A stretch of 38,637 nucleotides of DNA from an uncultured Oscillospiraceae bacterium (GCA_902492045.1 CABUKB010000015.1:1-38637); one strand, 5' to 3'; shown: positions 1-8,236, counted from the first letter of the stretch. Translations and numbers: made by a program. The notes: generated from the sequence alone by a model not told the origin.

Positions 1-168
1 AGCCACCGCAAGGACAATGAAGAATTCTATGCTTCTCACAAGTTCTTCTCTTTCGCTGACTTTGCTGCTCAGCTTGCCCTCCGGCAGCGTCAATACAACA
101 ATTTCCCCATCCGTCCTCTCAACTGGCGCTCTCCCAAGCAGGTCTTATTCTCTTTCTCAATTTTGTAA
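1..168 (+). CDS. IS481/rve-type transposase, C-terminal 55 residues
   Basis: Frame 1 is open from the first base to TAA at 166-168. The peptide starts SHRKDNEEFYASHKFFSF and later has YNNFPIRPLNWRSPKQVL. This is the characteristic tail of DDE integrase-core transposases: the SHRxDNExFY block carries the final catalytic glutamate region, and the 'RPLNWxSP' block follows in the IS481/IS3-like group. The N-terminus with the helix-turn-helix and first two catalytic acids is missing only because the window is cut here. Family assignment comes from the motif; the exact IS name cannot be given. Confidence 0.85.
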   Translation, partial: SHRKDNEEFYASHKFFSFADFAAQLALRQRQYNNFPIRPLNWRSPKQVLFSFSIL

Positions 169-189
169 CGCATCATTGACTAACCGACA
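1..189 (+). mobile_element. Right end of an IS481-like insertion sequence (partial)
   Basis: The window opens inside a transposase and reaches the terminal inverted repeat of the element. The last 26 bases (164-189), read on the opposite strand, start with TGT and match the IS end at 38502-38527 at 20 of 26 positions, including an unbroken CAATGATG core. The transposase stop codon (166-168) lies inside this repeat, a compact layout usual for small IS elements. I place the outer boundary at 189 because the pairing with the other copy begins at the TGT there. The rest of the element is off the left edge. Confidence 0.8.
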
Positions 190-451
190 TTAATTTACAA
201 AATTCCCGCCGCAGGAAAGAGCGGGCTTGCCGACTTTCACCAAATCCATCTATTTCCGGCTGCGGGAGGGTTTCTTTTACAAACGCAACAACCGAATCAA
301 AAATTATCATAATTACGCAAAAAAAGGCGTGTTGTATCCCGAAAATGAATTTTTTATGAAAGATTCTTAGAAAGTTCTTGCAAAACTGAGGAGAGGCCAT
401 TATAATATTCTACAGCGCCCAAGCTGTATTTTTAATAAAGGAGAGGATCCC
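190..451. other. Intergenic region between the IS and gdhA
   Basis: About 260 bases without a convincing gene. It is rather A+T rich from about 290 to 370 and holds the gdhA promoter near its right end. A minus-strand open frame here (173-400) runs into the IS inverted repeat, has no ribosome site and no recognisable protein features. I see no obvious remnant of the gene into which the left IS inserted. Confidence 0.5.
378..406 (+). promoter_or_regulatory. gdhA promoter
   Basis: TTGCAA (378-383), 17-base spacer, perfect TATAAT (401-406). It lies 46 bases before the gdhA start codon and fits the vegetative sigma-A consensus. Confidence 0.75.
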
Positions 452-1783
452 ATGTCTTATGTTGAATCCGTCCTTGCGGAACTCATCCGCAAAAACCCCG
501 CCCAGGAGGAGTTTATCCAGGCCGCCACAGAGGTCCTGCACTCCCTGGAGCCGGTTATCGAGGCCAATCCCCAGTACCAGAAAGCGGCTCTGCTCGAGCG
601 CCTGGTAGAACCGGAACGGGTCGTGATGTTCCGGGTCCCGTGGGTGGACGATGCGGGCAACGTACATGTCAACCGCGGCTTCCGGGTCCAATTCAACAGC
701 GCCATCGGCCCTTACAAAGGCGGGCTGCGCCTGCATCCTTCGGTCAATCTGGGCATCATCAAGTTCCTCGGCTTTGAACAAATTTTCAAGAATTCGCTGA
801 CCGGCCTGCCCATCGGCGGCGGCAAAGGCGGCTCTGATTTCGATCCCAAGGGCAAGTCGGATAATGAAGTCATGCGCTTCTGCCAGAGCTTTATGAGCGA
901 ACTGTTCCGCCACATCGGCGCGGATACCGACGTGCCCGCCGGTGACATCGGCGTGGGTGCGCGGGAGATCGGCTATCTTTTCGGACAATATAAGAAGCTG
1001 ACCAACCGGTATGAAGGCGTCCTGACCGGCAAGGGACTGACCTATGGCGGTTCTCTCGCCCGTACCCAGGCTACCGGATACGGTCTGGTGTATTTCACCG
1101 AAGAAATGCTGAAAGTTATGAACGACTCCTTTAAGGACAAGACCGTCGTGGTTTCCGGGTCTGGCAACGTTGCCATCTACGCCACCGAAAAAGCCCAGTC
1201 TTTGGGCGCCAAAGTGGTGGCTTTGAGCGACTCGAACGGCTGGGTTTATGATAAAGACGGCATTGACCTCGCCTTGGTCAAGGAGATTAAGGAGGTCCGC
1301 CGTGGCCGGATCAAGGAGTACGCCGACGCTCGTTCCTCCGCCGAGTATCATGAGGGCAAAGGGATTTGGAGCATTCCCTGCGACATCGCCCTGCCCTGTG
1401 CCACCCAAAACGAACTGCATTTGGACGACGCGAAGCTGCTAGTCAAAAACGGTGTGAAAGTCGTGGCCGAGGGCGCCAACATGCCCACCACGTTGGAGGC
1501 GACCGAATACCTGCAGCAAAACGGCGTGGCCTTTGGCCCCGGTAAGGCGGCCAACGCCGGCGGCGTGGCCACCTCCGCGCTGGAAATGAGCCAAAACTCC
1601 ATGCGTCTGAGCTGGACTTTTGAAGAGGTGGATGAAAAGCTCCACGGCATCATGAAAGGCATTCACCAGAACGCGTACGCGGCGGCTGAGAAATACGGCT
1701 GCAAGGGCAATTACGTCATGGGCGCCAATATCGCCGGCTTTGTCAAAGTGGCCGACGCCATGATGGCGCAGGGGATCGTTTGA
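452..1783 (+). CDS. gdhA: NADP-type glutamate dehydrogenase
   Basis: This 443-residue protein is the normal length for the hexameric class I (NADPH-type) enzyme, which reductively aminates 2-oxoglutarate to glutamate in the cytoplasm. Visible hallmarks are the substrate-binding PYKGGLR (Lys89), the catalytic loop GGGKGGSDF with Lys125, PAGDIGVGAREIG with the catalytic Asp165, and the dinucleotide-binding SGSGNVA at about 236-242. The start is ATG at 452, preceded by AAAGGAGAGG at good spacing. The gene stands alone between its own promoter and a strong terminator, so it appears monocistronic. NADP rather than NAD preference is inferred from overall family likeness, not from a specificity residue I could verify. 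Confidence 0.96.
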   Translation: MSYVESVLAELIRKNPAQEEFIQAATEVLHSLEPVIEANPQYQKAALLERLVEPERVVMFRVPWVDDAGNVHVNRGFRVQFNSAIGPYKGGLRLHPSVNLGIIKFLGFEQIFKNSLTGLPIGGGKGGSDFDPKGKSDNEVMRFCQSFMSELFRHIGADTDVPAGDIGVGAREIGYLFGQYKKLTNRYEGVLTGKGLTYGGSLARTQATGYGLVYFTEEMLKVMNDSFKDKTVVVSGSGNVAIYATEKAQSLGAKVVALSDSNGWVYDKDGIDLALVKEIKEVRRGRIKEYADARSSAEYHEGKGIWSIPCDIALPCATQNELHLDDAKLLVKNGVKVVAEGANMPTTLEATEYLQQNGVAFGPGKAANAGGVATSALEMSQNSMRLSWTFEEVDEKLHGIMKGIHQNAYAAAEKYGCKGNYVMGANIAGFVKVADAMMAQGIV

Positions 1784-1796
1784 TCGGTAGTCCGAC

Positions 1797-1829
1797 GCCC
1801 CGGGTTTTAGAGAACCCGGGGCTTTTTTT
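1797..1829 (+). terminator. Rho-independent terminator of gdhA
   Basis: Perfect 10-bp stem (1797-1806 with 1813-1822, GCCCCGGGTT against AACCCGGGGC), 6-base loop, then seven T residues. It sits 13 bases after the gdhA stop. Confidence 0.93.
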
Positions 1830-1868
1830 GTCTCTTTCCCAAGCTGGCTGTCCTTTTACTCCCGGATA

Positions 1869-1877
1869 TGCTATACT
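1869..1877 (+). promoter_or_regulatory. Extended -10 promoter of the two-component genes
   Basis: TG at 1869-1870, one base, then TATACT (1872-1877). No good -35 hexamer is found 16-18 bases upstream, as is acceptable for an extended -10 element. A leader of about 100 bases would precede the response-regulator start. Confidence 0.5.
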
Positions 1878-1987
1878 GATTCCGTAAAATAGAGGGGGAC
1901 GGGGGTCATCCGGCCAATTTCACACAGTATACATAAATATCGTTTACACTGTATCCAAAACACCCGGTACCGAAAGGAGAGGGCGAC

Positions 1988-2680
1988 ATGCACGGCTCGG
2001 CAGACACAGCGAAAATTAAAATTTTGATCGCAGACGATGAGATCCGGATGCGCCGCGTCATCGCCGACTATCTGCATATCAAAGGCTACGATACCGATGA
2101 AGCCGGCGACGGTATTGAAACGCTCGAGCGTTTCGAGGCTGGGCAGCCGGATCTGATCCTGCTGGACGTGATGATGCCGCGTATGGATGGTTTTGAGGTT
2201 TGCCGGCATATCCGGGCGAAAAGCCGTGTCCCCATCATCATGCTCACGGCGAAATCGGAAGAAGAGGATGAACTGCAGGGTTTCGGGCTCGGTGTGGATG
2301 AATATATCGCCAAACCATTTAGCCTCAAAATTCTAAACGCACGGATTGAAGCCGTATTGAGACGGGGCGCCGCGCCGGGCGCGGTTATCTCCCCGGCTCT
2401 GCCCTCCGGGCTGTCCGTCGATACGGACGGAAGGGTGGTCCGGGTAAACGGAGAACCGGTGGAGCTCACCTATACGGAGTTTGAACTCCTTCTTTATTTG
2501 ATGAACAATGCGGGATTGGCTCTATCCCGCGATAAAATCCTCGACAACGTATGGCGCTATGATTACTACGGAGATGCCCGCACGGTGGACACCCATATCA
2601 AGAAGCTGCGCAACAAGCTCGGCGAATGTGGGGATCATATCCGCACCATTCGGGGAATCGGTTATAAATTTGAAATCTAG
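1988..2680 (+). CDS. OmpR/PhoB-family response regulator
   Basis: The 230-residue protein has an N-terminal receiver domain (about 10-125) followed by a winged-helix DNA-binding domain (about 135-230). Receiver signatures are the acidic pair Asp16/Asp17, the phospho-acceptor Asp60 in LLDVMMPRMDG, Thr87 in MLTAK and Lys109 in AKPF. The C-terminal half shows the winged-helix pattern LTYTEFELLLYL, then TVDTHIKKLRNKL and IRGIGYKFE. AAGGAGAGG stands 7 bases before ATG. It is followed after 10 bases by its kinase gene, so the two are almost certainly co-transcribed. The regulon is unknown; ypeB just downstream is a candidate target only by position. Confidence 0.95.
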   Translation: MHGSADTAKIKILIADDEIRMRRVIADYLHIKGYDTDEAGDGIETLERFEAGQPDLILLDVMMPRMDGFEVCRHIRAKSRVPIIMLTAKSEEEDELQGFGLGVDEYIAKPFSLKILNARIEAVLRRGAAPGAVISPALPSGLSVDTDGRVVRVNGEPVELTYTEFELLLYLMNNAGLALSRDKILDNVWRYDYYGDARTVDTHIKKLRNKLGECGDHIRTIRGIGYKFEI

Positions 2681-2690
2681 GGAGCGGATT

Positions 2691-4202
2691 ATGGGGGAAA
2701 AAACGCGTAAGGGCCTGCATTCCGTTTTGTGGAAAATCACGGCGGTGATGGCGATGTGCATTCTCCTGCTGCTGTTGTTCAACTGGCTGCTGAACAATTT
2801 TGTCCTTCAGTCTTTTTACACGCGGCAGAAAACACGAGGACTTGAGGATGCCTATGCTGCGGCGGACCGCCTGATTCAGGAGGACGACGGAACTTTCCGG
2901 CAGGCTATGGACGACCTTGCCCAGAACAGCAATATTTTCACGTTGATTTGGAATACCCATCACATGGTCTACGATTTCCAAAACCGCGCGATTGCGGTCA
3001 TTCAAGTGCCGTATCTGGACCTGTCTCCCGGCACCTACCAAGTCATGGAAGAGGAAAACAAGCTCTCTATTCCGGAGGACTATCTCCAGGCCCGCTCCAT
3101 CAAGCTGTACGGGCGGCTGCACTCCGGTGAATACATCCTCATCCAAACCCCCGTGGCGGCAATTGAGGAAAGCATCGGTATATCCAACCGGTTTCTCCTC
3201 ATCTCCGGCGCCGTCACCCTGCTCATCAGCGTCTTCATCGTGTCCTTCGCCGCCCGCAGCCTGACCCGCCCCATCCGGCGTCTCTCCCATCTTGCCCAAA
3301 ACGTGGCCCGTCTGGATTTCAGCGAACGATACACCGGACGCGGGAAGGATGAACTGGCGGATCTCGGCAACAGCCTCAATATCATGTCCGATACCCTCGA
3401 GCGTACCATCCGGGAATTGCAAGCGGCAAACGACCGCCTATCCCGGGATGTGGAGGAAAAGACCCGGCAGAATGAGGCGCGCCGTGCCTTTATATCCAAT
3501 GTTTCCCATGAACTCAAAACCCCGATTGCCCTCATGCAGACATACGCCGAGGGGCTGCGGGAAGACATCGCCGCCGGCGCGGGCAACCGGGAATACTATT
3601 GCGAAGTGATCGAGGACGAGGCCCAGAAAATGTCCATGATGATTAAAAAGATGACCCTGCTCATGCAACTCGAAGGCGGCAGCAGCCAACTGGAAACCGA
3701 GTCTTTCGACATCACCGAACTCTTGAGCAACCTCATGCAAAAAAATGCGATTCTTTTTGAAGAAAAGCAGGCCCGGATACAGCCTCCGGCCAGCCGTCCG
3801 GTCTATGTGCGCGCCGACGCCTTCCTGATCGAAAATGTCCTTACGAATTATCTGACCAATGCCTTGCATCATGTCCGTGACGGCGGCTTGGTGTCAGGAT
3901 CCATCCGAAGGGTCGGCGGCGAACGGGTGCGAATCTCCGTATATAATGAGGGGGACTGTATTCCCCCTGCGGATCTTCCGCATATCTGGGAGAGTTTTTA
4001 TAAAGTGGACAAAGCCCGAACCCGCGCCTACGGCGGCACGGGCATCGGCCTGTCTGTCGTCGCGGCCATCATGAGGGCGCACGGTATGCCATACGGCGTC
4101 TTCAACCGCCGGGACGGCGAGCAATCCGGCGTGGAATTTTATATCGAACTCGAACAATCGGAGCCGCCGGCCACGGAAATCCGCGCGGAAGGCGGTACCT
4201 AA
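2691..4202 (+). CDS. Sensor histidine kinase (HAMP-HisKA-HATPase)
   Basis: The start is ATG at 2691, behind GGGAGCGG; the open frame continues upstream into the regulator gene, but that extension is a shadow. The 503-residue protein has a first membrane helix (about 14-38), an extracytoplasmic sensor of about 125 residues, a second membrane helix (about 167-187), HAMP (about 188-240), the HisKA phospho-acceptor His273 in NVSHELKTPIA, the N-box around 386-390 (NYLTN) and the G2 box GGTGIGLS (448-455). It should sit in the cell membrane, autophosphorylate on His273 and pass phosphate to Asp60 of the upstream regulator. The sensor domain has no recognisable ligand motif. Confidence 0.95.
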   Translation: MGEKTRKGLHSVLWKITAVMAMCILLLLLFNWLLNNFVLQSFYTRQKTRGLEDAYAAADRLIQEDDGTFRQAMDDLAQNSNIFTLIWNTHHMVYDFQNRAIAVIQVPYLDLSPGTYQVMEEENKLSIPEDYLQARSIKLYGRLHSGEYILIQTPVAAIEESIGISNRFLLISGAVTLLISVFIVSFAARSLTRPIRRLSHLAQNVARLDFSERYTGRGKDELADLGNSLNIMSDTLERTIRELQAANDRLSRDVEEKTRQNEARRAFISNVSHELKTPIALMQTYAEGLREDIAAGAGNREYYCEVIEDEAQKMSMMIKKMTLLMQLEGGSSQLETESFDITELLSNLMQKNAILFEEKQARIQPPASRPVYVRADAFLIENVLTNYLTNALHHVRDGGLVSGSIRRVGGERVRISVYNEGDCIPPADLPHIWESFYKVDKARTRAYGGTGIGLSVVAAIMRAHGMPYGVFNRRDGEQSGVEFYIELEQSEPPATEIRAEGGT

Positions 4203-4376
4203 ACCGGTCTTTTCTTTGATCCACACGGCAAGGAGGCTTTTTTCTATAGAGGCTGTATAAAACCGGTGTTTCTTCCATATGGTATAGGTGAAAAAGACCC
4301 CTCATCGGACAAATCATGGGAATGGGATATTGAGGGTTCTATCTCTGATTTGTTCATCGAAACAGGAGGAAACGCC

Positions 4377-5741
4377 ATGACCATCATCAGCCGCCGGGGA
4401 ATGATCCGGCTGATTAGTTACACGGCTGCTCTCGTCGTCGCCTTGGCTGTCTCAGCGGCCGGCGGCTACGCGGCCGCCAACCGGTACCGCACCACCATTG
4501 AATACGGCTATCAGCGCGCCCTTGGTGAACTCGGCGAGTATATCAGCAATCTTGATATCACCTTACAAAAGGGACGGTACGCCACCTCCGAAAACCAGCT
4601 ACAGGGATTAGCGGCCAAACTCTGGCGGGATGCCGGCAGTGCCAAAAGCTGCCTGGAACAGCTTCCCCTGGATGGGGGAGATCTCGACGGAATCAACAAG
4701 TTTTTGTCTCAGGTAGGCAATTTCTGCATGTCGTTGAGCCATCGTGTGGCCAACGGCGGGGACATCACCACGGAGGAGACCGAAGCCCTGCAGCAGTTGT
4801 CCGCCTATGCCAAAAACATGACGATGCGCCTCTCCGAGATGGAGGCGGGCCTGAGTACCGGCTCCCTGACTTTTGGAGAGGTTTCCGGTTATCTGCAGTC
4901 GGCCGGGCTGGACGAAGCCGCCGTGCCAGACCTGCAACAAGATTTTCTCGAGATGGAAGAGGAACTGGCGGATTACCCCACCATGATCTATGACGGTCCT
5001 TTCTCCGATCATATCTACCAGCAAAAACCTCGTGCGCTCGAAGGGCAGTCCGAATTTCCGGAGTCATTCGCTCAGGATGCGCTGAAACAACTCAGCGGCG
5101 TAAGCGAGATCCAATACGCGGGTGAGACACAGGGGAATATGCCCTGCTATCAGTTTGCCGGCGATCGCTTTACAGCCACGGTATCCAAACAGGGCGGCAA
5201 AGTGGTTTACTTTCTCAATTCCAGGCCGCTCGGAGAGGCCTCCCTATCGGTGGAAGAAGCTTTGGCGGCCGGGGATGCGGCCATGCGGGAATCGGGCCTC
5301 GGGGATTTTGCCTATCGGTATTACAGCCTGAACAACGGCGTTCTTGCCATTAACTACGCCGCTGTGCAGGACGGGGTCATTCTCTATCCGGATTTGATTA
5401 AAATCGGCATTGCCATGGACAATGGCGAACTTGTCAGCTTCGATGCGAATGGGTATCTGATGAACCATACCAGCCGTGATCTGCCTGAGATCCTGATAGA
5501 TGAGGCGGAGGCGCGCGGCCGCTTAAGCCCCCATCTGACCGCGCAGGGAGAAGGCCGCCTGGCGCTCATCCCCACGACGCAGCAGACCGAGGCCCTCTGT
5601 TACGAGTTTTCCTGCTCAGGCGATCCGGGCGACGGCTCCGGAGAGCCCGACCAGGTTTTGGTCTACGTCAATGTGGAATCGGGTCTGGAGGAACAGATCC
5701 TGATCCTCATGAAAGATGACCTGGGCGTTCTGGCCATGTAA
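4377..5741 (+). CDS. ypeB: Germination protein YpeB-like (PepSY C-terminus)
   Basis: The 454-residue protein has a short basic N-terminus and one membrane or signal-anchor helix (about 12-33), then a long helical exported region and a C-terminal region with PepSY-type character. Length, topology and the N-terminal pattern RYRTTIEYGYQRALGEL followed by EYISNLD match the YpeB family. In Bacillus, YpeB is needed with the spore-cortex lytic enzyme SleB for cortex hydrolysis. The chosen ATG has AACAGGAGG at 6 bases; the in-frame upstream start at 4266 lacks one. No sleB lies next to it, although in Bacillus the two genes form an operon. It follows a two-component pair by 174 bases in the same direction. 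Family assignment is good; a germination role here is inference. Confidence 0.85.
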   Translation: MTIISRRGMIRLISYTAALVVALAVSAAGGYAAANRYRTTIEYGYQRALGELGEYISNLDITLQKGRYATSENQLQGLAAKLWRDAGSAKSCLEQLPLDGGDLDGINKFLSQVGNFCMSLSHRVANGGDITTEETEALQQLSAYAKNMTMRLSEMEAGLSTGSLTFGEVSGYLQSAGLDEAAVPDLQQDFLEMEEELADYPTMIYDGPFSDHIYQQKPRALEGQSEFPESFAQDALKQLSGVSEIQYAGETQGNMPCYQFAGDRFTATVSKQGGKVVYFLNSRPLGEASLSVEEALAAGDAAMRESGLGDFAYRYYSLNNGVLAINYAAVQDGVILYPDLIKIGIAMDNGELVSFDANGYLMNHTSRDLPEILIDEAEARGRLSPHLTAQGEGRLALIPTTQQTEALCYEFSCSGDPGDGSGEPDQVLVYVNVESGLEEQILILMKDDLGVLAM

Positions 5742-5746
5742 AATGC

Positions 5747-5781
5747 AAATCCCCGCCGGACAGACAATCCGGCGGGGATTT
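5747..5781. terminator. Hairpin after ypeB
   Basis: A perfect 14-bp stem (5747-5760 with 5768-5781) has a 7-base loop and begins 5 bases after the ypeB stop. The T-tract is weak (ATTTCT), but the position and the A/T-flanked GC stem fit a terminator. Confidence 0.8.
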
Positions 5782-5842
5782 CTGACTGATGACGCGGCTT
5801 TTCCGCGAATATCGCTTCTTCTCAATTTCCGGCTGGAGGCTG

Positions 5843-5875
5843 GCCGCCGGTGCCGCTCAGAGCGGCACCGGCGGC
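5843..5875. repeat. Perfect 15-bp GC-rich hairpin between convergent genes
   Basis: Bases 5843-5857 are the exact reverse complement of 5861-5875, with a 3-base loop. Almost all pairs are G-C. Neither side has a T-tract, so it is not a standard intrinsic terminator, although it lies 18 bases beyond the Nudix stop and 60 bases beyond the ypeB hairpin. It could act as an RNA 3'-end stabiliser for the mrp-Nudix transcript. Confidence 0.75.
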
Positions 5876-5893
5876 AGGGAAGCCGATTTATCT

Positions 5894-6295
5894 CTATTGG
5901 CCGTTTCTCTTCGCAACACCGCAGCCCGTTCGAGCAGCAAGGGCTGTATAGATGGACACCACCCGCTCCGCCATTTCGGATTCCGGCGGCAAATCCCCCC
6001 ACCCGTCCACCCGGGCAAAATACAACATCCCGCAGGTTTCGGCTCCGCCGTCTTGCGGGTCCACGCCGTAGATACACACCCGCGTCAAAGCGGCATCCGC
6101 CGCCCCTGTTTCTTCATAGAGTTCCCGCACAGCCGTTTGATCGATTGCCTCCCCCGGTTCCCGATGACCGCCGGGTATCTCCCAGGTCGTCCGGTCCCGG
6201 TGACGGCAGAATATCCATCCCTCTCCGGCGGATGCCGCGATCACCGCAAAGTTCAGTTCCCTCTTTTCTTCCGTTGAATAAAACCGAACCGTCAA
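5894..6295 (-). CDS. Nudix hydrolase
   Basis: The 133-residue protein carries a full Nudix box at about 42-64 (G-x5-E-x7-REL-x-EETG-A), the Mg2+-binding pyrophosphohydrolase motif. Such enzymes cleave nucleoside diphosphates linked to another moiety; the substrate cannot be read from this sequence. The start is TTG at 6295, supported by AAGGAGGGG six bases upstream; no ATG fits. It lies 36 bases downstream of mrp on the same strand and probably shares its transcript. An 8-oxo-dGTP or NDP-sugar role is possible but unsupported. Confidence 0.92.
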   Translation of the reverse strand: MTVRFYSTEEKRELNFAVIAASAGEGWIFCRHRDRTTWEIPGGHREPGEAIDQTAVRELYEETGAADAALTRVCIYGVDPQDGGAETCGMLYFARVDGWGDLPPESEMAERVVSIYTALAARTGCGVAKRNGQ

Positions 6296-6331
6296 CCGGC
6301 ACCCCTCCTTCGGCCACCATTCAACCCGTCT

Positions 6332-7159
6332 TTATTCCTTCAGAAGACGGTCCACCGCATCTACAGCGGGTTCCATCTCATCGCAAACCACCCGTTCAAT
6401 TTCTCCTTCATCGCACAGGCGGGCGACATCCGGGTTCAAGGGCAGGCGGGTAAGCAGCGGCACCCCCATGCCGTCCGCCGCTTTTTTGAGGCCTTCCGGG
6501 GAACCAAACAGTTCTATACGCCGGCCGCAGTCCGGACAGACAGCATAACTCATGTTTTCGATCATTCCGATGACCGGAATGGACAGCATATCCGCCATCT
6601 TTTTGGCTTTTCCCACCACCATCTGTACCAGGGACTGGGGCGTAGAAACCACTATCGTTCCATCTACTGACAAAGATTGGTAGACCGTCAAGGGCACGTC
6701 ACCGGTTCCAGGCGGCATGTCGATGAGCAGAACATCCAAATCTCCCCAAGCCACATCGGTCCAAAACTGAGTCACGGCGCCCGCCAGAATCGGACCGCGC
6801 CAGACCACCGGTTGGTCTTCGTGTTCGAGAAGCAGATTGGTGGACATGACTTTGATCCCCATGGCGGTTTCTTCCGGCAGAATCCCCATCTCGCTGCCGC
6901 GCGCCTTGCGTTTGATGCCAAAGGCCCGTGGAATGGAGGGGCCGGTGATATCCGCATCAAGGACGCCGACCTTCCAGCCCCTGCGGGCGAGAAGAACGGC
7001 GAGCATCGCCGTCACAGAGGACTTTCCCACACCGCCTTTCCCACTGCTCACGGCGATAACTTTCTTGATGCTGCTGAATTCGCCGAGCTTGGCGTGAGGA
7101 TCCCGTTCGGCGCAATTTTCCTGACAGCTTTCGCAATCATGCCCGCACGTTTCGCTCAT
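6332..7159 (-). CDS. mrp: Mrp/NBP35-family ATP-binding iron-sulfur carrier
   Basis: The 275-residue protein is a MinD-like deviant-Walker ATPase: GKGGVGKSS at 40-48, DADITGPS for switch I, and LLIDMPPGTGD for Walker B. The N-terminus is cysteine-rich (Cys5, 9, 12, 16), and a second CxxC pair occurs in AVCPDCGRR. Cysteines of this kind hold Fe-S clusters in Mrp/ApbC/Nbp35 proteins, which deliver clusters to apo-proteins in the cytoplasm. I start at 7159: its ATG has GGAAAGGA at about 9 bases, while the ATG three codons earlier would sit directly on that site. A clear promoter lies 100 bases upstream and the Nudix gene follows. Confidence 0.94.
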   Translation of the reverse strand: MSETCGHDCESCQENCAERDPHAKLGEFSSIKKVIAVSSGKGGVGKSSVTAMLAVLLARRGWKVGVLDADITGPSIPRAFGIKRKARGSEMGILPEETAMGIKVMSTNLLLEHEDQPVVWRGPILAGAVTQFWTDVAWGDLDVLLIDMPPGTGDVPLTVYQSLSVDGTIVVSTPQSLVQMVVGKAKKMADMLSIPVIGMIENMSYAVCPDCGRRIELFGSPEGLKKAADGMGVPLLTRLPLNPDVARLCDEGEIERVVCDEMEPAVDAVDRLLKE

Positions 7160-7261
7160 AATACCCATCCTTTCCGTATCGCTACCCGTTAAAAGGGATT
7201 TTGTCTTTGTCTGACGCTTCTGAAAATGCAAAATTAAGCGAAATTCCATTCGCCTCTGGAT

Positions 7262-7290
7262 AGTATATGCCATTCCGCCCGGAAAATCAA
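7262..7290 (-). promoter_or_regulatory. mrp promoter
   Basis: On the minus strand: TTGATT (7290-7285), 17-base spacer, TATACT (7267-7262). It implies a leader of about 95 bases. The remaining bases between here and the terminator at 7416-7444 show no gene. Confidence 0.75.
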
Positions 7291-7415
7291 GAGACCCGAT
7301 TGGATCGGCGGTCTTTCCCGCCCGAGCAAAACGGCGAAACGAGCACGCTTCCGCGGATTAGGAAAGTCAAATCCGACCCATTCGATTCCGAAAAGAACAA
7401 CTGCCTATTGCCCAC

Positions 7416-7444
7416 AAAAAAGCGCCTGCCTGCGCAGACGCTTT
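7416..7444 (-). terminator. Terminator of the minus-strand sugar transferase
   Basis: Stem 7419-7429 with 7434-7444, one internal mismatch, 4-base loop. On the minus strand it is followed by a run of six T residues (complement of 7416-7421). It starts 11 bases after the stop codon. Confidence 0.9.
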
Positions 7445-7455
7445 GTTTAACTGTT

Positions 7456-8139
7456 TTATGCCGACCGTTCGGTTTTTTCCTTGCAGGATGATATGCGGGG
7501 ATTCGCCCCCTCACAGACCCCTTTGGACTTCAGAACATAGCCGACGGATTTCAGAAGGATTTTCAAATCCAGGCCGACCGAGCGGTTGGCAGCGTATTCG
7601 CCGTCCAGCCAAGCTTTTTCCTGAATGGTCACGTTGTCCCGGCCACTGATCTGCGCAAGACCGGTAATGCCCGGGCGGACCGTATTGGCACCGTTGCGCT
7701 TCCGCAGGGCAATCAAATCGGTTTCGGTCAGGACCACCGGGCGGGGCCCCACAATGCTCATATTGCCGATGAATACGTTAATAAGCTGCGGCAGTTCATC
7801 AATACTCAGCCTCCGCAGCATCTCCCCTACGCGGGAGATATACTGGCCCGGATTCTCCAACTTGTGGGTAGCCACCTCGCGGGGCGCCGCCACATTCATA
7901 GTGCGGAACTTGAACACCGTGAATGGAACGTTGTCCTTCCCCATACGCTGCTGGACAAAAAGCGGTTTCCCTTTGGTATCCAGCGCACAGATAACGGATA
8001 CCACCAAAAACAACGGACACAAAACCACCAAGGCCACCAGGGATACCACTATATCAAAAAGGCGTTTTACAAAGGCATACCATCGCTTCTGCTTTTTGAC
8101 GCTGTCCGAGTAACCGGACAGGGGAACAATTTTTTGCAT
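7456..8139 (-). CDS. Bacterial sugar transferase (initiating phosphoglycosyl transferase)
   Basis: The 227-residue protein has one N-terminal membrane segment (about 27-52) followed by the conserved catalytic domain of PF02397: KRLFDIVVS, QQRMGKDNVPFTVFKFRTM, SIDELPQLINVF, MSIVGPRPVV and RPGITGLAQISGRD. These enzymes move a sugar phosphate from a nucleotide sugar to undecaprenyl phosphate, starting exopolysaccharide, capsule or glycan assembly. It is the short monotopic form without the five-helix N-terminal domain of WbaP-type enzymes. AGAGGAGG precedes ATG by 8 bases. No glycosyltransferases or flippase lie nearby, so the polymer is unknown. A paralogue is transcribed divergently. Confidence 0.93.
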   Translation of the reverse strand: MQKIVPLSGYSDSVKKQKRWYAFVKRLFDIVVSLVALVVLCPLFLVVSVICALDTKGKPLFVQQRMGKDNVPFTVFKFRTMNVAAPREVATHKLENPGQYISRVGEMLRRLSIDELPQLINVFIGNMSIVGPRPVVLTETDLIALRKRNGANTVRPGITGLAQISGRDNVTIQEKAWLDGEYAANRSVGLDLKILLKSVGYVLKSKGVCEGANPRISSCKEKTERSA

Positions 8140-8236
8140 AATGTTGCCTCCTCTAAGGGGACGTCCTGAGCAATCTATATAGTTAAAAATCAGTAAACAA
8201 AATCACAAAAAGCGCCCCATACGCTCTGTTGAAGGC

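Noticed and set aside
173..400. Minus-strand frame of 75 codons next to the left IS
   Set aside because: It overlaps the IS inverted repeat and the gdhA promoter and has no ribosome site; composition looks non-coding.
2508..2690. N-terminal extension of the histidine kinase into the regulator gene
   Set aside because: It is out of frame with the real regulator coding sequence; GGGAGCGG and ATG at 2691 give the expected membrane-helix N-terminus.
4255..4282. Forespore sigma-G promoter for ypeB
   Set aside because: GTATA and CATATGG fit only loosely and the spacer is 16 bases; kept as a hint in the findings, not as a feature.
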